The translations under genes and the position numbers were made by a program. DNA of 64,000 bases, from contig NZ_BSUL01000001.1 of assembly GCF_030161575.1 (NCBI RefSeq), forward strand, positions 2,399,809 through 2,463,808, read 5' to 3'. The notes under the pieces are model-generated. The model saw nothing but the letters and a program-made list of their open reading frames with translations, searched no databases and was not told where the DNA came from. The DNA comes from Arenivirga flava (GTDB lineage: Bacteria; Actinomycetota; Actinomycetes; Actinomycetales; Microbacteriaceae). Positions 23,245 to 31,105 of the stretch are shown one piece after another; the first letter of the stretch is position 1, and every line of letters begins with the position of its first letter.

Positions 23245-24558
23245 TCAGTCGACGAGCTCCCCGAGGAGCTGCTGCGCCTGCGACCAGCCGTCGTCGGCGT
23301 CCGCGTCGCCGCGGTCGATCGCGTCGAGCGGCGGGCCGAAGACGCTCTCCTGGATCAGCGAGTCGTCCGGACCCTTGAACTGCGCCTGCACGCCCTCGGC
23401 GCGCTCGGCCAGGATCGCCCCGGTCGGGGCGTCGTTGAAGATCGGGTTCGGCGTCGCATCGGCGGCCAGCTGCTCCTGCGCGGCGAGGGTGCTCGGGAAG
23501 TTGCCGGCCGCGGTCGACTGCTTCACCTGCTGCTCGGGCTCGGTCAGCCAGGAGGCGAGCTTCGCGGCCTCCTCCTGGTGCTCGGAGGTGGTGGGCACGG
23601 TGAGGAAGGCGCCGCCCCAGTTGGCTGCCCCGCCGGGGAAGACGTCGGCGAAGTCCCATCCGCTCTCCGCCCCGCCGCCGCCGGCCTCGAGGCGCTCGGT
23701 CACGTTGCCGAGCATCCAGCCGGGGCAGACGAGGGTGGCGAAGGTGCCGTCGGTGAACGACTTGCCGCCGTTCCAGTCCCATTCGGTCTCGGCGGCGGAG
23801 AGTCCGTCGGCGGCGGCCGTCGCCAGCAGGTCGAAGCGCTCGCGCAGCTCGGGGTTGTCGTCGACGATGAGCTCGCCGTCGGTCGAGTAGTAGCCCTCGG
23901 GCAGCTGGTTGACCATGGCGTTCCAGACGAAGCCCGACTGGTCGAACCAGGCCTTGCCGGTGGCCTCCTGGTACTGGCGGCCCAGGTCGAAGTAGCCCTC
24001 CCAGGTGGCGTCGTCGCCGCCGAGCAGCTCGGCCACGGCCTCGCGGTCGCCCGGCAGTCCGGCCGCCTCGAAGAGGTCGCGGTTGTAGCAGAGCCCCTCG
24101 GGGCCGATGTCGGTGCCGTAGCCGATCACGCGGCCGTCGGGGTCGGTCGCCTGCGCGTACTTCCAGTCCACCCAGTCGGCGGCGCGGTCCTCGATGCCGT
24201 GGTCGCGCAGGTCGACGAACTGGTCGGAGACCTCCATGATGGCGCCGAGCCAGCCCTCCTCGATGGCGACGACGTCGGAGAGGCCGCCGCCGGCGGCGAG
24301 CTTGGTGAAGACGTCCGTGCGGGCGTTGCCGCCGGTGTCGATGTTCGAGGCCTCGATGGTGATGCCCGGGTTGAGCTCCTCGTACTCGTCGTAGAGGTCC
24401 TCGTAGCCGAAGGTGCCGAAGGTGGTGACGGTGAGGGTCAGGTCGCCGCCGTCGCCCTCCGCGTCGCCTGCGGCGGAGCACCCGGCGACGCCGGTGGCGA
24501 GGGCGAGGAAGCCGGCCCCGAGCCCGATGGCCCGCGTGCGGGCGCGCTGATGTGACAC
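23245..24558 (-). CDS. Sugar-binding lipoprotein of the ABC importer
   Basis: About 437-residue extracellular solute-binding protein (family 1). A signal peptide ends in the lipobox ATGVAGC, giving a lipid-anchored Cys, followed by a Gly/Asp-rich linker and the binding fold. I prefer the GTG at 24558 to the GTG at 24564 because the AAAGGA ribosome-binding site touches the latter but is six bases from the former. The promoter carries two CebR-like operators, so the ligand is probably a cello-oligosaccharide or other beta-glucoside. No beta-glucosidase gene follows, unlike classic ceb operons. Confidence 0.9.
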   Translation of the reverse strand: MSHQRARTRAIGLGAGFLALATGVAGCSAAGDAEGDGGDLTLTVTTFGTFGYEDLYDEYEELNPGITIEASNIDTGGNARTDVFTKLAAGGGLSDVVAIEEGWLGAIMEVSDQFVDLRDHGIEDRAADWVDWKYAQATDPDGRVIGYGTDIGPEGLCYNRDLFEAAGLPGDREAVAELLGGDDATWEGYFDLGRQYQEATGKAWFDQSGFVWNAMVNQLPEGYYSTDGELIVDDNPELRERFDLLATAAADGLSAAETEWDWNGGKSFTDGTFATLVCPGWMLGNVTERLEAGGGGAESGWDFADVFPGGAANWGGAFLTVPTTSEHQEEAAKLASWLTEPEQQVKQSTAAGNFPSTLAAQEQLAADATPNPIFNDAPTGAILAERAEGVQAQFKGPDDSLIQESVFGPPLDAIDRGDADADDGWSQAQQLLGELVD

Positions 24559-24583
24559 GTTCACTCCTTTGTGCTGTGTGGCG

Positions 24584-24597
24584 TGGGAGCGCTCTCA
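24584..24597. promoter_or_regulatory. CebR/CelR-type operator 1
   Basis: TGGGAGCGCTCTCA, 13 of 14 matches to the cellobiose repressor site TGGGAGCGCTCCCA, 25 bp upstream of the binding-protein start. Confidence 0.8.
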
Positions 24598-24617
24598 CGC
24601 GCGGCTGCGACGTTGCG

Positions 24618-24631
24618 TGGGAGCGCTCTCA
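24618..24631. promoter_or_regulatory. CebR/CelR-type operator 2
   Basis: Second identical TGGGAGCGCTCTCA, 34 bp from the first. The pair would allow cooperative repressor binding over the importer promoter. Confidence 0.8.
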
Positions 24632-24913
24632 CGGGGATGAGGGGAAGCTACCCCGCATCCCGAGCAACTGTCAACGGCGGGTTCCGACGACTGGCCGCGT
24701 CCCGCGCCTCCACGGGCTCGGGCCGTCAACCCTCCGCGTCGGGGCGCTTCGACGACGATGGGGCATGCGCACGCGCGCCCCGATGTCGCTGAGGCGCCCC
24801 AAGCCACCTTCGGGCGCGCCGCTCGTGCCACCCGCGCGCTCCGCGATTCCGCCCCGCAGCGAGGCCGCGCCCCGGAGCGGGGCGCGGCCTCCGTCGAGCC
24901 TGGGCCCGGGCGC
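24632..24913. other. Spacer between importer promoter and MFS exporter
   Basis: No credible gene. Apart from the palindromic element at 24741-24800 it holds GC-rich low-complexity sequence, including a GCCGCGCCCCG/CGGGGCGCGGC-type hairpin near 24870-24895 that may terminate the MFS gene. Confidence 0.5.
24741..24800. repeat. 60-bp palindromic element (family member 8)
   Basis: Ends GGGGCGC/GCGCCCC, 49/60 identical to the element at 19748-19807 five kilobases away, with GGGGCATGCG conserved at positions 20-29. Confidence 0.85.
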
Positions 24914-26683
24914 TCAGTGGCGGTCGTGCTCGGTCGGGGCCGCGGACGGGATGGCACCCGTGCCGACGCTCGCGGCGGCGGCCTCGAGGCGTGCATCCGC
25001 TTCGGCGTCGGTGGGCGAGGACGGCGTGCCCGCGACGGGCATCGAGCCCGCGGCGCCCGCGGCGGCGGCCCGCTCGTCCGCGGCCTCCTGCAGCGCCGAC
25101 TTCTCGCGCAGCGGGGTGGCCTTGAGGAAGAAGCTCAGCACGAAGGCGACGAGGATCACCGCGAGGCCGATCCAGTAGACCGCCGTGGTCGCCTGCGCGA
25201 AGCCGTCGAGGAACGGCGCCGTCAGGCGCGGGTCGGCGCCGATGAGGAACGAGGTGTCGCCGTTCAGCGCGCCCCCGGCCGAGGAGGCGCCGCCCTGCAG
25301 CAGCTGCAGGATCGCGGCGTTCGCGGGGTCGGCCAGCACCTCCGGGTCCTGCAGCGCGGCGGCGAGCGAGTCCGCGTGCGTCGCCGAGCCGAAGGCCGCC
25401 GCGAGCGTCTCGGGCAGGCGCCCGAACAGCACCGAGAACACGACGGCCGTGCCGAGCGTGCCGCCGATCTGGCGGAAGAACGTGGCCGCCGAGGTCGCCA
25501 CGCCCATGTCGCGCACGTGCACCGAGTTCTGGCTCGCGATGGTCAGCGTCTGCATGAGCTGACCGAGGCCGAGGCCGGCGAGCGCCATGCCGATCATGGT
25601 GAACCAGACCGGCTTGTCGTACGTCGAGAAGGTGAGGAAGAAGTAGGCGCCGGCGAGCAGCGCCGTGCCGAGGATCGGGAAGACCTTGTAGCGCCCGGTG
25701 CGGGCGATGATCTGGCCGCTGACGATCGACGCCAGCATGAGCCCGCCGATCATCGGCAGCATCATCCAGCCGGCCTCGGTGGGCGTCGCGCCGTCGACGA
25801 GCTGCAGGTAGAGCGGGATCATCATCATCACGCTGAACATGCCGAAGCCGACGAGCACGCCGAGCACGGTCGCCATGCTGAAGGTGGGCGAGCGGAAGAC
25901 GGAGAGCGGGATCAGCGCATCCGATCCCATCCGCTTCTCGGTGACGATGAAGGCGACGAGGCCGGCGACCGTCAGCGCGTAGCAGAGGATGGCGACCGGC
26001 GAGGCCCAGCCCCACTCGCGACCCTGCTCCGCGACCAGGATGAGCGGCACGACCGTGAGCATCACGAAGGCGGCGCCCCACCAGTCGATGCGCACCGTGC
26101 GGTGCTGGTGCGGCAGGTGCAGGAACCGCATCACGACGGCGAGGGCGGCGAGACCGATGGGCAGGTTGATGAGGAACACCCAGCGCCAGCCGTCGATGAA
26201 GAGGATCTCGTCGACGCCCGACAGCAGCCCGCCGACGAGCGGTCCGATCACGCTGGAGACGCCGAAGACGGCGAGGAAGTAGCCCTGGTACTTGGCGCGT
26301 TCGCGGGGCGCGAGGATGTCGCCCATGATCGTCAGCGGCAGCGCCATGAGGCCGCCGGCGCCGAGGCCCTGCACGGCGCGGAAGCCGGCGAGCTGGTACA
26401 TGTCCTGCGCGAATCCGCTCAGCACGGAGCCGATCAGGAACAGCACGATCGCGATGATGAACAACGGCCGGCGGCCGAAGAGGTCGCTGAGCTTGCCGTA
26501 GATCGGGGTGCTCACGGTCGCGACGATGAGGAACGCGGTGGTGACCCAGGCCTGCAGGCTGAGGCCCTGCAGGTCGTCGGCGATGGTCTTCATCGCGGTG
26601 CCGACGACGGTCTGGTTGAGGGACGACAGGAACATGCCCGCCATGAGCCCGACGATCACGAGCATGATCTGCCGGTGGGTCAT
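24914..26683 (-). CDS. DHA2-family MFS drug exporter (EmrB/QacA type)
   Basis: 589-residue, 14-helix exporter. Landmarks are LMAGMFLSSLNQTVVGTAM, the motif-A-like loop GKLSDLFGRRPLF, GFRAVQGLGAGGLMALPLTIMGD and GVSSVIGPLVGG (motif C). A long cytoplasmic Ala-rich tail of about 70 residues follows the last helix. The annotated ATG at 26683 may not be the true start: an ATG at 26730 with an upstream ribosome-binding site opens a frame (MSAATPTTAHDSG) that would fuse in frame if the C run opposite 26686-26690 had one more base. Probable multidrug efflux, substrate unknown. Confidence 0.9.
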   Translation of the reverse strand: MTHRQIMLVIVGLMAGMFLSSLNQTVVGTAMKTIADDLQGLSLQAWVTTAFLIVATVSTPIYGKLSDLFGRRPLFIIAIVLFLIGSVLSGFAQDMYQLAGFRAVQGLGAGGLMALPLTIMGDILAPRERAKYQGYFLAVFGVSSVIGPLVGGLLSGVDEILFIDGWRWVFLINLPIGLAALAVVMRFLHLPHQHRTVRIDWWGAAFVMLTVVPLILVAEQGREWGWASPVAILCYALTVAGLVAFIVTEKRMGSDALIPLSVFRSPTFSMATVLGVLVGFGMFSVMMMIPLYLQLVDGATPTEAGWMMLPMIGGLMLASIVSGQIIARTGRYKVFPILGTALLAGAYFFLTFSTYDKPVWFTMIGMALAGLGLGQLMQTLTIASQNSVHVRDMGVATSAATFFRQIGGTLGTAVVFSVLFGRLPETLAAAFGSATHADSLAAALQDPEVLADPANAAILQLLQGGASSAGGALNGDTSFLIGADPRLTAPFLDGFAQATTAVYWIGLAVILVAFVLSFFLKATPLREKSALQEAADERAAAAGAAGSMPVAGTPSSPTDAEADARLEAAAASVGTGAIPSAAPTEHDRH

Positions 26684-27041
26684 GAGGGGGTGCCGCTGTC
26701 GTGCGCGGTGGTGGGTGTGGCGGCTGACATGGGTGGGAGACCTCTGGAGGGAAGGAAGCGGATGCGCGAAAGTTGCGCAGACTGCAAAATTACACCGAGC
26801 GCAGCGGATGCGCAAACGTGGGCCGGTGGTCGGTGCGCCGTGGCGTGCTTCGCCGCGCCGTGCCGTGCCCCGCATCGCCGCGTTCCGCGTGCCCCGCTTC
26901 GCCGCGCCGTGCCGCGCCTTGCACCGCCGTGCCGCGCCCCGCTTTGCTTCGTCGCGCCGCGCCGCGCCGCGCTCGAGGCCCGGCTCGAGGCCCGCCGCGA
27001 TCCTCGGCCCGTTCGGAGCGCGCCTCGCGTACCCTGGATCG
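26684..27041. other. Divergent spacer, low-complexity
   Basis: Contains the MFS leader and promoter (26684-26815) and CGCCGTGC-rich low-complexity sequence (26820-27000), then the leaderless promoter of the amidase-like lipoprotein (TACCCT at 27030-27035). No gene seen. Confidence 0.6.
26773..26787. promoter_or_regulatory. Candidate operator TTGCGCAGACTGCAA
   Basis: Imperfect palindrome with TTGC/GCAA ends in an AT-richer island (GCAAAATTACACC) upstream of the MFS exporter. Possible binding site for an unlinked efflux regulator. Confidence 0.35.
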
Positions 27042-27977
27042 GTGACCCCCTCCCTCCGCCCGGCCCCCGCGCGCCCGCGCCGCCGCGCCCTCGTCGCCGT
27101 GATCGCCGCGGCTGCGGCGACCGCCCTGCTCGCCGGCTGCAGCGCCCCGGCCCCCGCGGCGGACGGTCGCAGCCTCGTGCCCGGCGTCGGCAGCGGAGTC
27201 TCCGCGAGCCCGGAGCTCGCCGCCGTCAGCCCCGCCGCGGCCTCCGTGAGCGGCGGCGACGTGCTGACCCTCACCGGCACCGCGCTCGACGGCGTCGACC
27301 GGGTCACGGTCGGAGGCCGCGAGGCCGCCGACGTCACCGTCGTGAGCGGCACCGAGGTCACCGCGGTCGCCCCGCGCACCGCCGAGTACCAGGCGGACTC
27401 CGGCGAGGTCGTCGCCTGGGTCGGCGACGAGCAGGTCGCCGCCGAGGTCGCGCCCGTCGTGCAGTACGAGGTGCGCACCGGCATCGACCGCCAGCTCTCC
27501 TACGCCCTGAAGCACTGGCAGCGCGAGGACTACAACCTCGACGAGTGGGGCACCCTCAACCCGGTCGGCGGCGACTGCGCCAACTTCGTCAGCCAGACCC
27601 TCATCCAGCGCGGATGGGAGATGACCGACGACTGGTTCAGCTACGACCAGTCCGCGAACCGCACCGGCAGCTGGGGCTACGTGCCCGCGATGGACGCCTG
27701 GCTCGAGGCCAACGCCGAGCAGTACGGGCTGACGAAGCTCTCGAGCGAGCAGCGCGATCAGGTGAAGGTCGGCGACATCGTCATGTTCGACTGGGAGCGC
27801 AACGGCACCAACAACCACGTGCAGATCGTCAGCGACGTCGTGCACGAGGCCGACGGCTCGATCAGCATCCTGATGGTGGGCCACAACAAGGACACCGACT
27901 TCCGCGACTTCGACGAGACGATCACCGTCGACTGGCCCGGCGGCGCCGGCTACTTCTGGTCGATCCCCGCAGCCTGA
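27042..27977 (+). CDS. Secreted lipoprotein with IPT/TIG and amidase_6-like domains
   Basis: 311 residues. A signal peptide ends in lipobox ALLAGC. A TIG-like Ig domain follows (AAVSPAAASVSGGDVLTLTGTALDGVDRVTVGG, about 60-140), then a C-terminal putative amidase domain: NPVGGDCANFVSQTLIQRG holds the catalytic Cys, and NNHVQIVSDVV the catalytic His, as in NlpC/CHAP-like and amidase_6 hydrolases. Likely a cell-wall-associated peptide amidase. TACCCT six bases before the GTG start and no ribosome-binding site point to a leaderless mRNA. It lies 20 bp upstream of pheA. Confidence 0.8.
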   Translation: MTPSLRPAPARPRRRALVAVIAAAAATALLAGCSAPAPAADGRSLVPGVGSGVSASPELAAVSPAAASVSGGDVLTLTGTALDGVDRVTVGGREAADVTVVSGTEVTAVAPRTAEYQADSGEVVAWVGDEQVAAEVAPVVQYEVRTGIDRQLSYALKHWQREDYNLDEWGTLNPVGGDCANFVSQTLIQRGWEMTDDWFSYDQSANRTGSWGYVPAMDAWLEANAEQYGLTKLSSEQRDQVKVGDIVMFDWERNGTNNHVQIVSDVVHEADGSISILMVGHNKDTDFRDFDETITVDWPGGAGYFWSIPAA

Positions 27978-27996
27978 GGCTCGCTACGCTCGACCC

Positions 27997-28947
27997 ATGA
28001 GCGCCGAGCACCCCGCCCCCGAGAGCTACAGCTACCTCGGCCCGGCCGGCACGTTCACCGAGGCCGCGCTCAAGCAGGTCGAGGGGGCCGCGGGCAAGCC
28101 CTGGCGCAGCGTCAACAACGTCGGCGAGGCGCTCGCCGACGTGCTCGAGGGCCGCAGCGCCGCCGCGATGATCGCCATCGAGAACTCGGTCGACGGCGGC
28201 GTCACCGCAACGCAGGACGCGCTCGCGACCCTGCCCGGTCTGCGCATCGTCGGCGAGTACCTGGTGCCGGTGCGCTTCGTGCTCGTCGCCAGACGGGGGA
28301 CGAGGCTGGCGGATGTGCGGGTCGTCAACGCGCATCCGGTCGCCTACGGTCAATCCCGCCGTTGGATGGACTCCGCGCTGCCGAGCCACGGGCACATCCC
28401 GGCGACCTCGAACGTCGCCGCCGCCGCGAGCCTGCTCCTGAACGAGCACGCGGATGCGGCGATCGCCCCGCCCGGCATCGTCGACCACTACGACCTCGAG
28501 GTGCTCGCCGAGGACATCGGCGACAACCCGAACGCCGTCACCCGCTTCGTGCTGGTCAGCCGCTCGACCGCGCTGCCCGCGCCGACCGGCGCCGACAAGA
28601 CGAGCATCATCGTCGAGCTGCCCAGCGACCGCCCCGGCACCCTGCTCGAGATGCTCGAGCAGTTCAGCACCCGCGGCGTCAACATGAGCCTGATCCAGTC
28701 GCGCCCGATCGGCGACGCCCTCGGCAGGTACCGCTTCGTCATCGACCTCGACGGCCACGTGCTCGAGGAGCGGGTCGCCGACGCCCTGCTGGGCCTGCGG
28801 CGCTTCTCGCCCAAGGTGCTGTTCCTCGGCTCGTACGCCCGCGCCGACGGTGCGCCGGTCGGCATCGACCCGCAGTACGGCGACGACAACTTCGTCGAGG
28901 CGCGCGACTGGCTGCGCGACCTCGTGAGCGGCGCGACCGCGGACTAG
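27997..28947 (+). CDS. pheA: Prephenate dehydratase
   Basis: 316-residue monofunctional enzyme converting prephenate to phenylpyruvate in phenylalanine synthesis. The catalytic domain (1-190) includes YLGPAGTFTEAAL, AIENSVDGGV and NPNAVTRFVLVSR, whose Thr-Arg-Phe triplet is catalytic. A C-terminal ACT domain (TSIIVELPSDRPGTLLEMLEQFSTRGVNMSLIQSRPI) gives feedback inhibition by phenylalanine. TACGCT ends six bases before the ATG, another leaderless arrangement. The gene normally neighbours diacylglycerol kinase and serS in related genomes as I recall; here about 9.5 kb lies between. Confidence 0.95.
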   Translation: MSAEHPAPESYSYLGPAGTFTEAALKQVEGAAGKPWRSVNNVGEALADVLEGRSAAAMIAIENSVDGGVTATQDALATLPGLRIVGEYLVPVRFVLVARRGTRLADVRVVNAHPVAYGQSRRWMDSALPSHGHIPATSNVAAAASLLLNEHADAAIAPPGIVDHYDLEVLAEDIGDNPNAVTRFVLVSRSTALPAPTGADKTSIIVELPSDRPGTLLEMLEQFSTRGVNMSLIQSRPIGDALGRYRFVIDLDGHVLEERVADALLGLRRFSPKVLFLGSYARADGAPVGIDPQYGDDNFVEARDWLRDLVSGATAD

Positions 28948-29151
28948 GACCCGGCGCGAGGTCGCACCTCCGGCCGGCGCGCTCCTCGCGCTCCGCGCTC
29001 CGCGCGCGCTCTGCGTGCGCTTCCCCCTCCGCGCGCCCCCGCGCTCTCCGCGCTCCGCGCGCTCCGCGCGCTCCGCGCTCTCCGCTCTCCGCGCTCCGCG
29101 CTCCGCGCGCGCTTCCCCCGCCTCTCCGCGCGCGCTTCCCCCTCCGCCCTT

Positions 29152-29233
29152 CGCGTCTCGCGTCTCGCGTCTCGCGTCTCGCGTCTCGCGTCTCGCGTCT
29201 CGCGTCTCGCGTCTCGCGTCTCGCGTCTCGCGT
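29152..29233. repeat. 7-bp tandem repeat (CGCGTCT), about 11.7 copies
   Basis: Uninterrupted array of CGCGTCT, flanked by degenerate TCTCGC sequence on the right. Slippage-prone. Confidence 0.95.
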
Positions 29234-29346
29234 CCGACCTTCGCCTCTCGCCCGCCGCTCCTTGCGTCCGCCATTCGCCTCTTGCCCGTCGCGTCTCGCG
29301 TCCTCTCCTCCCTCTCTTCTTTTGCCCCTCGCCCCAGCTGCTCTTG

Positions 29347-29469
29347 ACCAAATGACGGAGATCGACAGCGCACGTCCGCACGTTTTCCGCATATGCGTGT
29401 CGGCACCCGCGAAAAGCACGCATCCGCGTGTCAGTCGTGAGATCGCACCGGTGAGCTCCGTCGTTTGGT
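29347..29469. mobile_element. Terminal-inverted-repeat element 1 (MITE-like, 121-bp core)
   Basis: Ends ACCAAATGACGGAG (29347-29360) and CTCCGTCGTTTGGT (29456-29469) are inverted with one mismatch. From CCAAATG to the matching TTTGG the core is 121 bp, the same length as element 2 downstream. No open frame inside. Confidence 0.65.
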
Positions 29470-29597
29470 GCAGGGCGAGGGCGGGTGTGAGCGCAGGGCG
29501 GGTGCGCGTGCGGGTGCGGGGCGGTCGCTGGGCGGGACGGATGCAGGTGCGGGGTTGTCGAGATCTGCACACCGGGCGAGCGCCCGCGGTCTTCATC

Positions 29598-29730
29598 CCG
29601 GTGCCAAATGAAGGAAGACGCCTGGGTGCTCGGCGTCGGTTCCCGCTGCTGCGGGAGCGAAGGCGGCTTTGCTCCGCAGATGCGGGTCGCGCAAGTCGCG
29701 GCCAGTGCTACTTCCTTCATTTGGTACCGG
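29598..29730. mobile_element. Terminal-inverted-repeat element 2 (MITE-like, 121-bp core)
   Basis: 20-bp ends (29598-29617 and 29711-29730, CCGGTRCCAAATGAAGGAAG) are inverted with one mismatch. The core from CCAAATG to CATTTGG is 121 bp. An inner hairpin TCCCGCTGCTGCGGGA lies at 29641-29656. Interior sequence differs from element 1. Confidence 0.7.
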
Positions 29731-29790
29731 GCGGGGGTTGTGTCGTCCGGTCCGAGCAGACCGAGCTGCCGCCACCCAGACCCGCCGCCT

Positions 29791-29912
29791 GCGCCGAGCC
29801 TCTGCCCGCGCCGAGCCTCTGCCCGCGCCGAGCATCTGCCCGCGCCGAGCATCTGCGCAGGCCGAGCCGCCGCCACCCCGACCTGCTGTCATCCCGACCT
29901 GCTGTCATCCCG
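29791..29912. repeat. 17-bp (four copies) and 16-bp (two copies) tandem repeats
   Basis: GCGCCGAGCCTCTGCCC-type units occupy 29791-29858, and two exact ACCTGCTGTCATCCCG units occupy 29881-29912. Confidence 0.85.
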
Positions 29913-29978
29913 ACCCGCCGCCACCCCGAGCCGCCGCGCGCCCCGCCGCCGCCGGTCGCCCGGTGGCATCATCGGGGC

Positions 29979-30985
29979 ATGACGTCGATCGACACCCTGC
30001 CCAAGGCCGAGCTGCACCTGCACATCGAGGGCACGCTCGAGCCGGAGCTGGCCTTCGCCCTCGCCGAGCGCAACGGTGTCGCCCTGCCCTTCCCGAGCGT
30101 CGAGGCGCTGCGCGCCGCCTACGACTTCGACGATCTGCAGTCGTTCCTCGACCTCTACTACGCGACGATGGCGGTGCTGCGCACCGAGCGCGACTTCACC
30201 GAGCTGACGCTCGCCTACCTCGAGCGGGCCTCGGCGCAGGGGCTCGCGCACGTGGAGGTGTTCTTCGATCCGCAGGCGCACACGACCCGCGGCGTGCCGT
30301 TCGAGCAGGTGGTCGACGGCATCGTGGCCGGCCTCGCGATCGGGCAGGAGCGCTGGAACGTCACGAGCGCCCTCATCCTCTGCTTCCTGCGCGACCGGCC
30401 CGTCGCCGAGGCCCTCGAGGTGCTCGAGCTCGCGGCCTCGACGCGGCTGGCCTCGATCGACGGCGTGGGGCTCGACTCCGCCGAGGTCGGCTACCCGCCG
30501 GCGCTCTTCGAGGAGGTCTACGCTCGCGCGTCCGACCTCGGCCTGCGGCTCGTCGCGCACGCGGGGAGGAGGCGCCGCCCGCCTACATCGTCGAGGCGCT
30601 GGAGGTGCTCGGGGTCGAGCGCATCGACCACGGGGTGCAGGCGGCCCGGGATGCGGCGCTGATCGAGCGGCTCGCGGCCGAGCGCATCCCGCTCACCGTC
30701 TGCCCGTTGTCGAACCTGCGGCTGCGGGTCATCGACGACCTGGCCGCGCATCCGCTGCTCCGCCTGCTCGACGCGGGGGTGCTCGTCACGGTGAACAGCG
30801 ACGATCCGGCCTACTTCGGCGGCTACGTGGGCGACAACTACGCGGCTGTCCGCGACGCGCTGGGGCTGACGGATGCGCAGCTCGCCCAGTTGGCCCGCAA
30901 CGGCATCGAGGCGAGCTGGGCGAGCGAGCCCCGCAAGCACGAGCTGCTCGCGGCGGTGGATCGGTGGGAGTCTGACGCGCCGTGA
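29979..30985 (+). CDS. Adenine/adenosine deaminase family, single frameshift
   Basis: About 335 residues when repaired. [15 protein letters not shown] holds the two zinc-binding His, VAHAGEEA the next His and the catalytic Glu, and [16 protein letters not shown] the metal Asp. The PAYFGGY sequence is closer to adenine deaminases of the fungal type than to classical adenosine deaminase, so adenine is my preferred substrate. The frame breaks in a G run at 30563-30566: one more G joins VAHAG to [23 protein letters not shown] with nothing lost. Probable sequence error. It works in purine salvage. Confidence 0.8.
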
Positions 30986-31004
30986 GCTTGCGCTCAGCGG
31001 ATGA

Positions 31005-31035
31005 GGTCTGCCTTAATAAGGTTCGCCTTACCTCA
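31005..31035. promoter_or_regulatory. Iron box(es) upstream of the giant subtilase
   Basis: TAAGGTTCGCCTTACCTCA (31017-31035) matches 14 of 19 positions of the DtxR/IdeR box. A second, overlapping AGGTCTGCCTTA (from about 31004) repeats the half-site pattern. It lies about 70 bp before the start codon, in the position expected for iron-dependent repression. Confidence 0.6.
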
Positions 31036-31105
31036 CAGGATTGATGGCGGCGACTCCCGCCCGGTCGGCGGGTGAGCGCATCCCTCCCCGCTCCTGAAGG
31101 ACCTC

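Larger units (their letters stand above)
28948..29978. other. 1.03-kb repeat-rich spacer after pheA
   Basis: No credible gene. 28975-29150 is CTCCGCG-rich low-complexity sequence; 29152-29233 is a 7-bp tandem repeat; 29347-29469 and 29598-29730 are two terminal-inverted-repeat elements; 29791-29912 holds 17-bp and 16-bp tandem repeats. Confidence 0.8.

Noticed and set aside
26680-26730. A 16-codon leader peptide upstream of the DHA2 exporter
   Set aside because: Its sequence (MSAATPTTAHDSG...) reads like the exporter's own N-terminus separated by one missing C in a run, so a frameshift explains it better than a regulatory upstream frame.
29598-29730. Insertion sequence with lost transposase
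   Set aside because: The element is too short and contains no transposase remnant. I annotate it as a MITE-like element instead.
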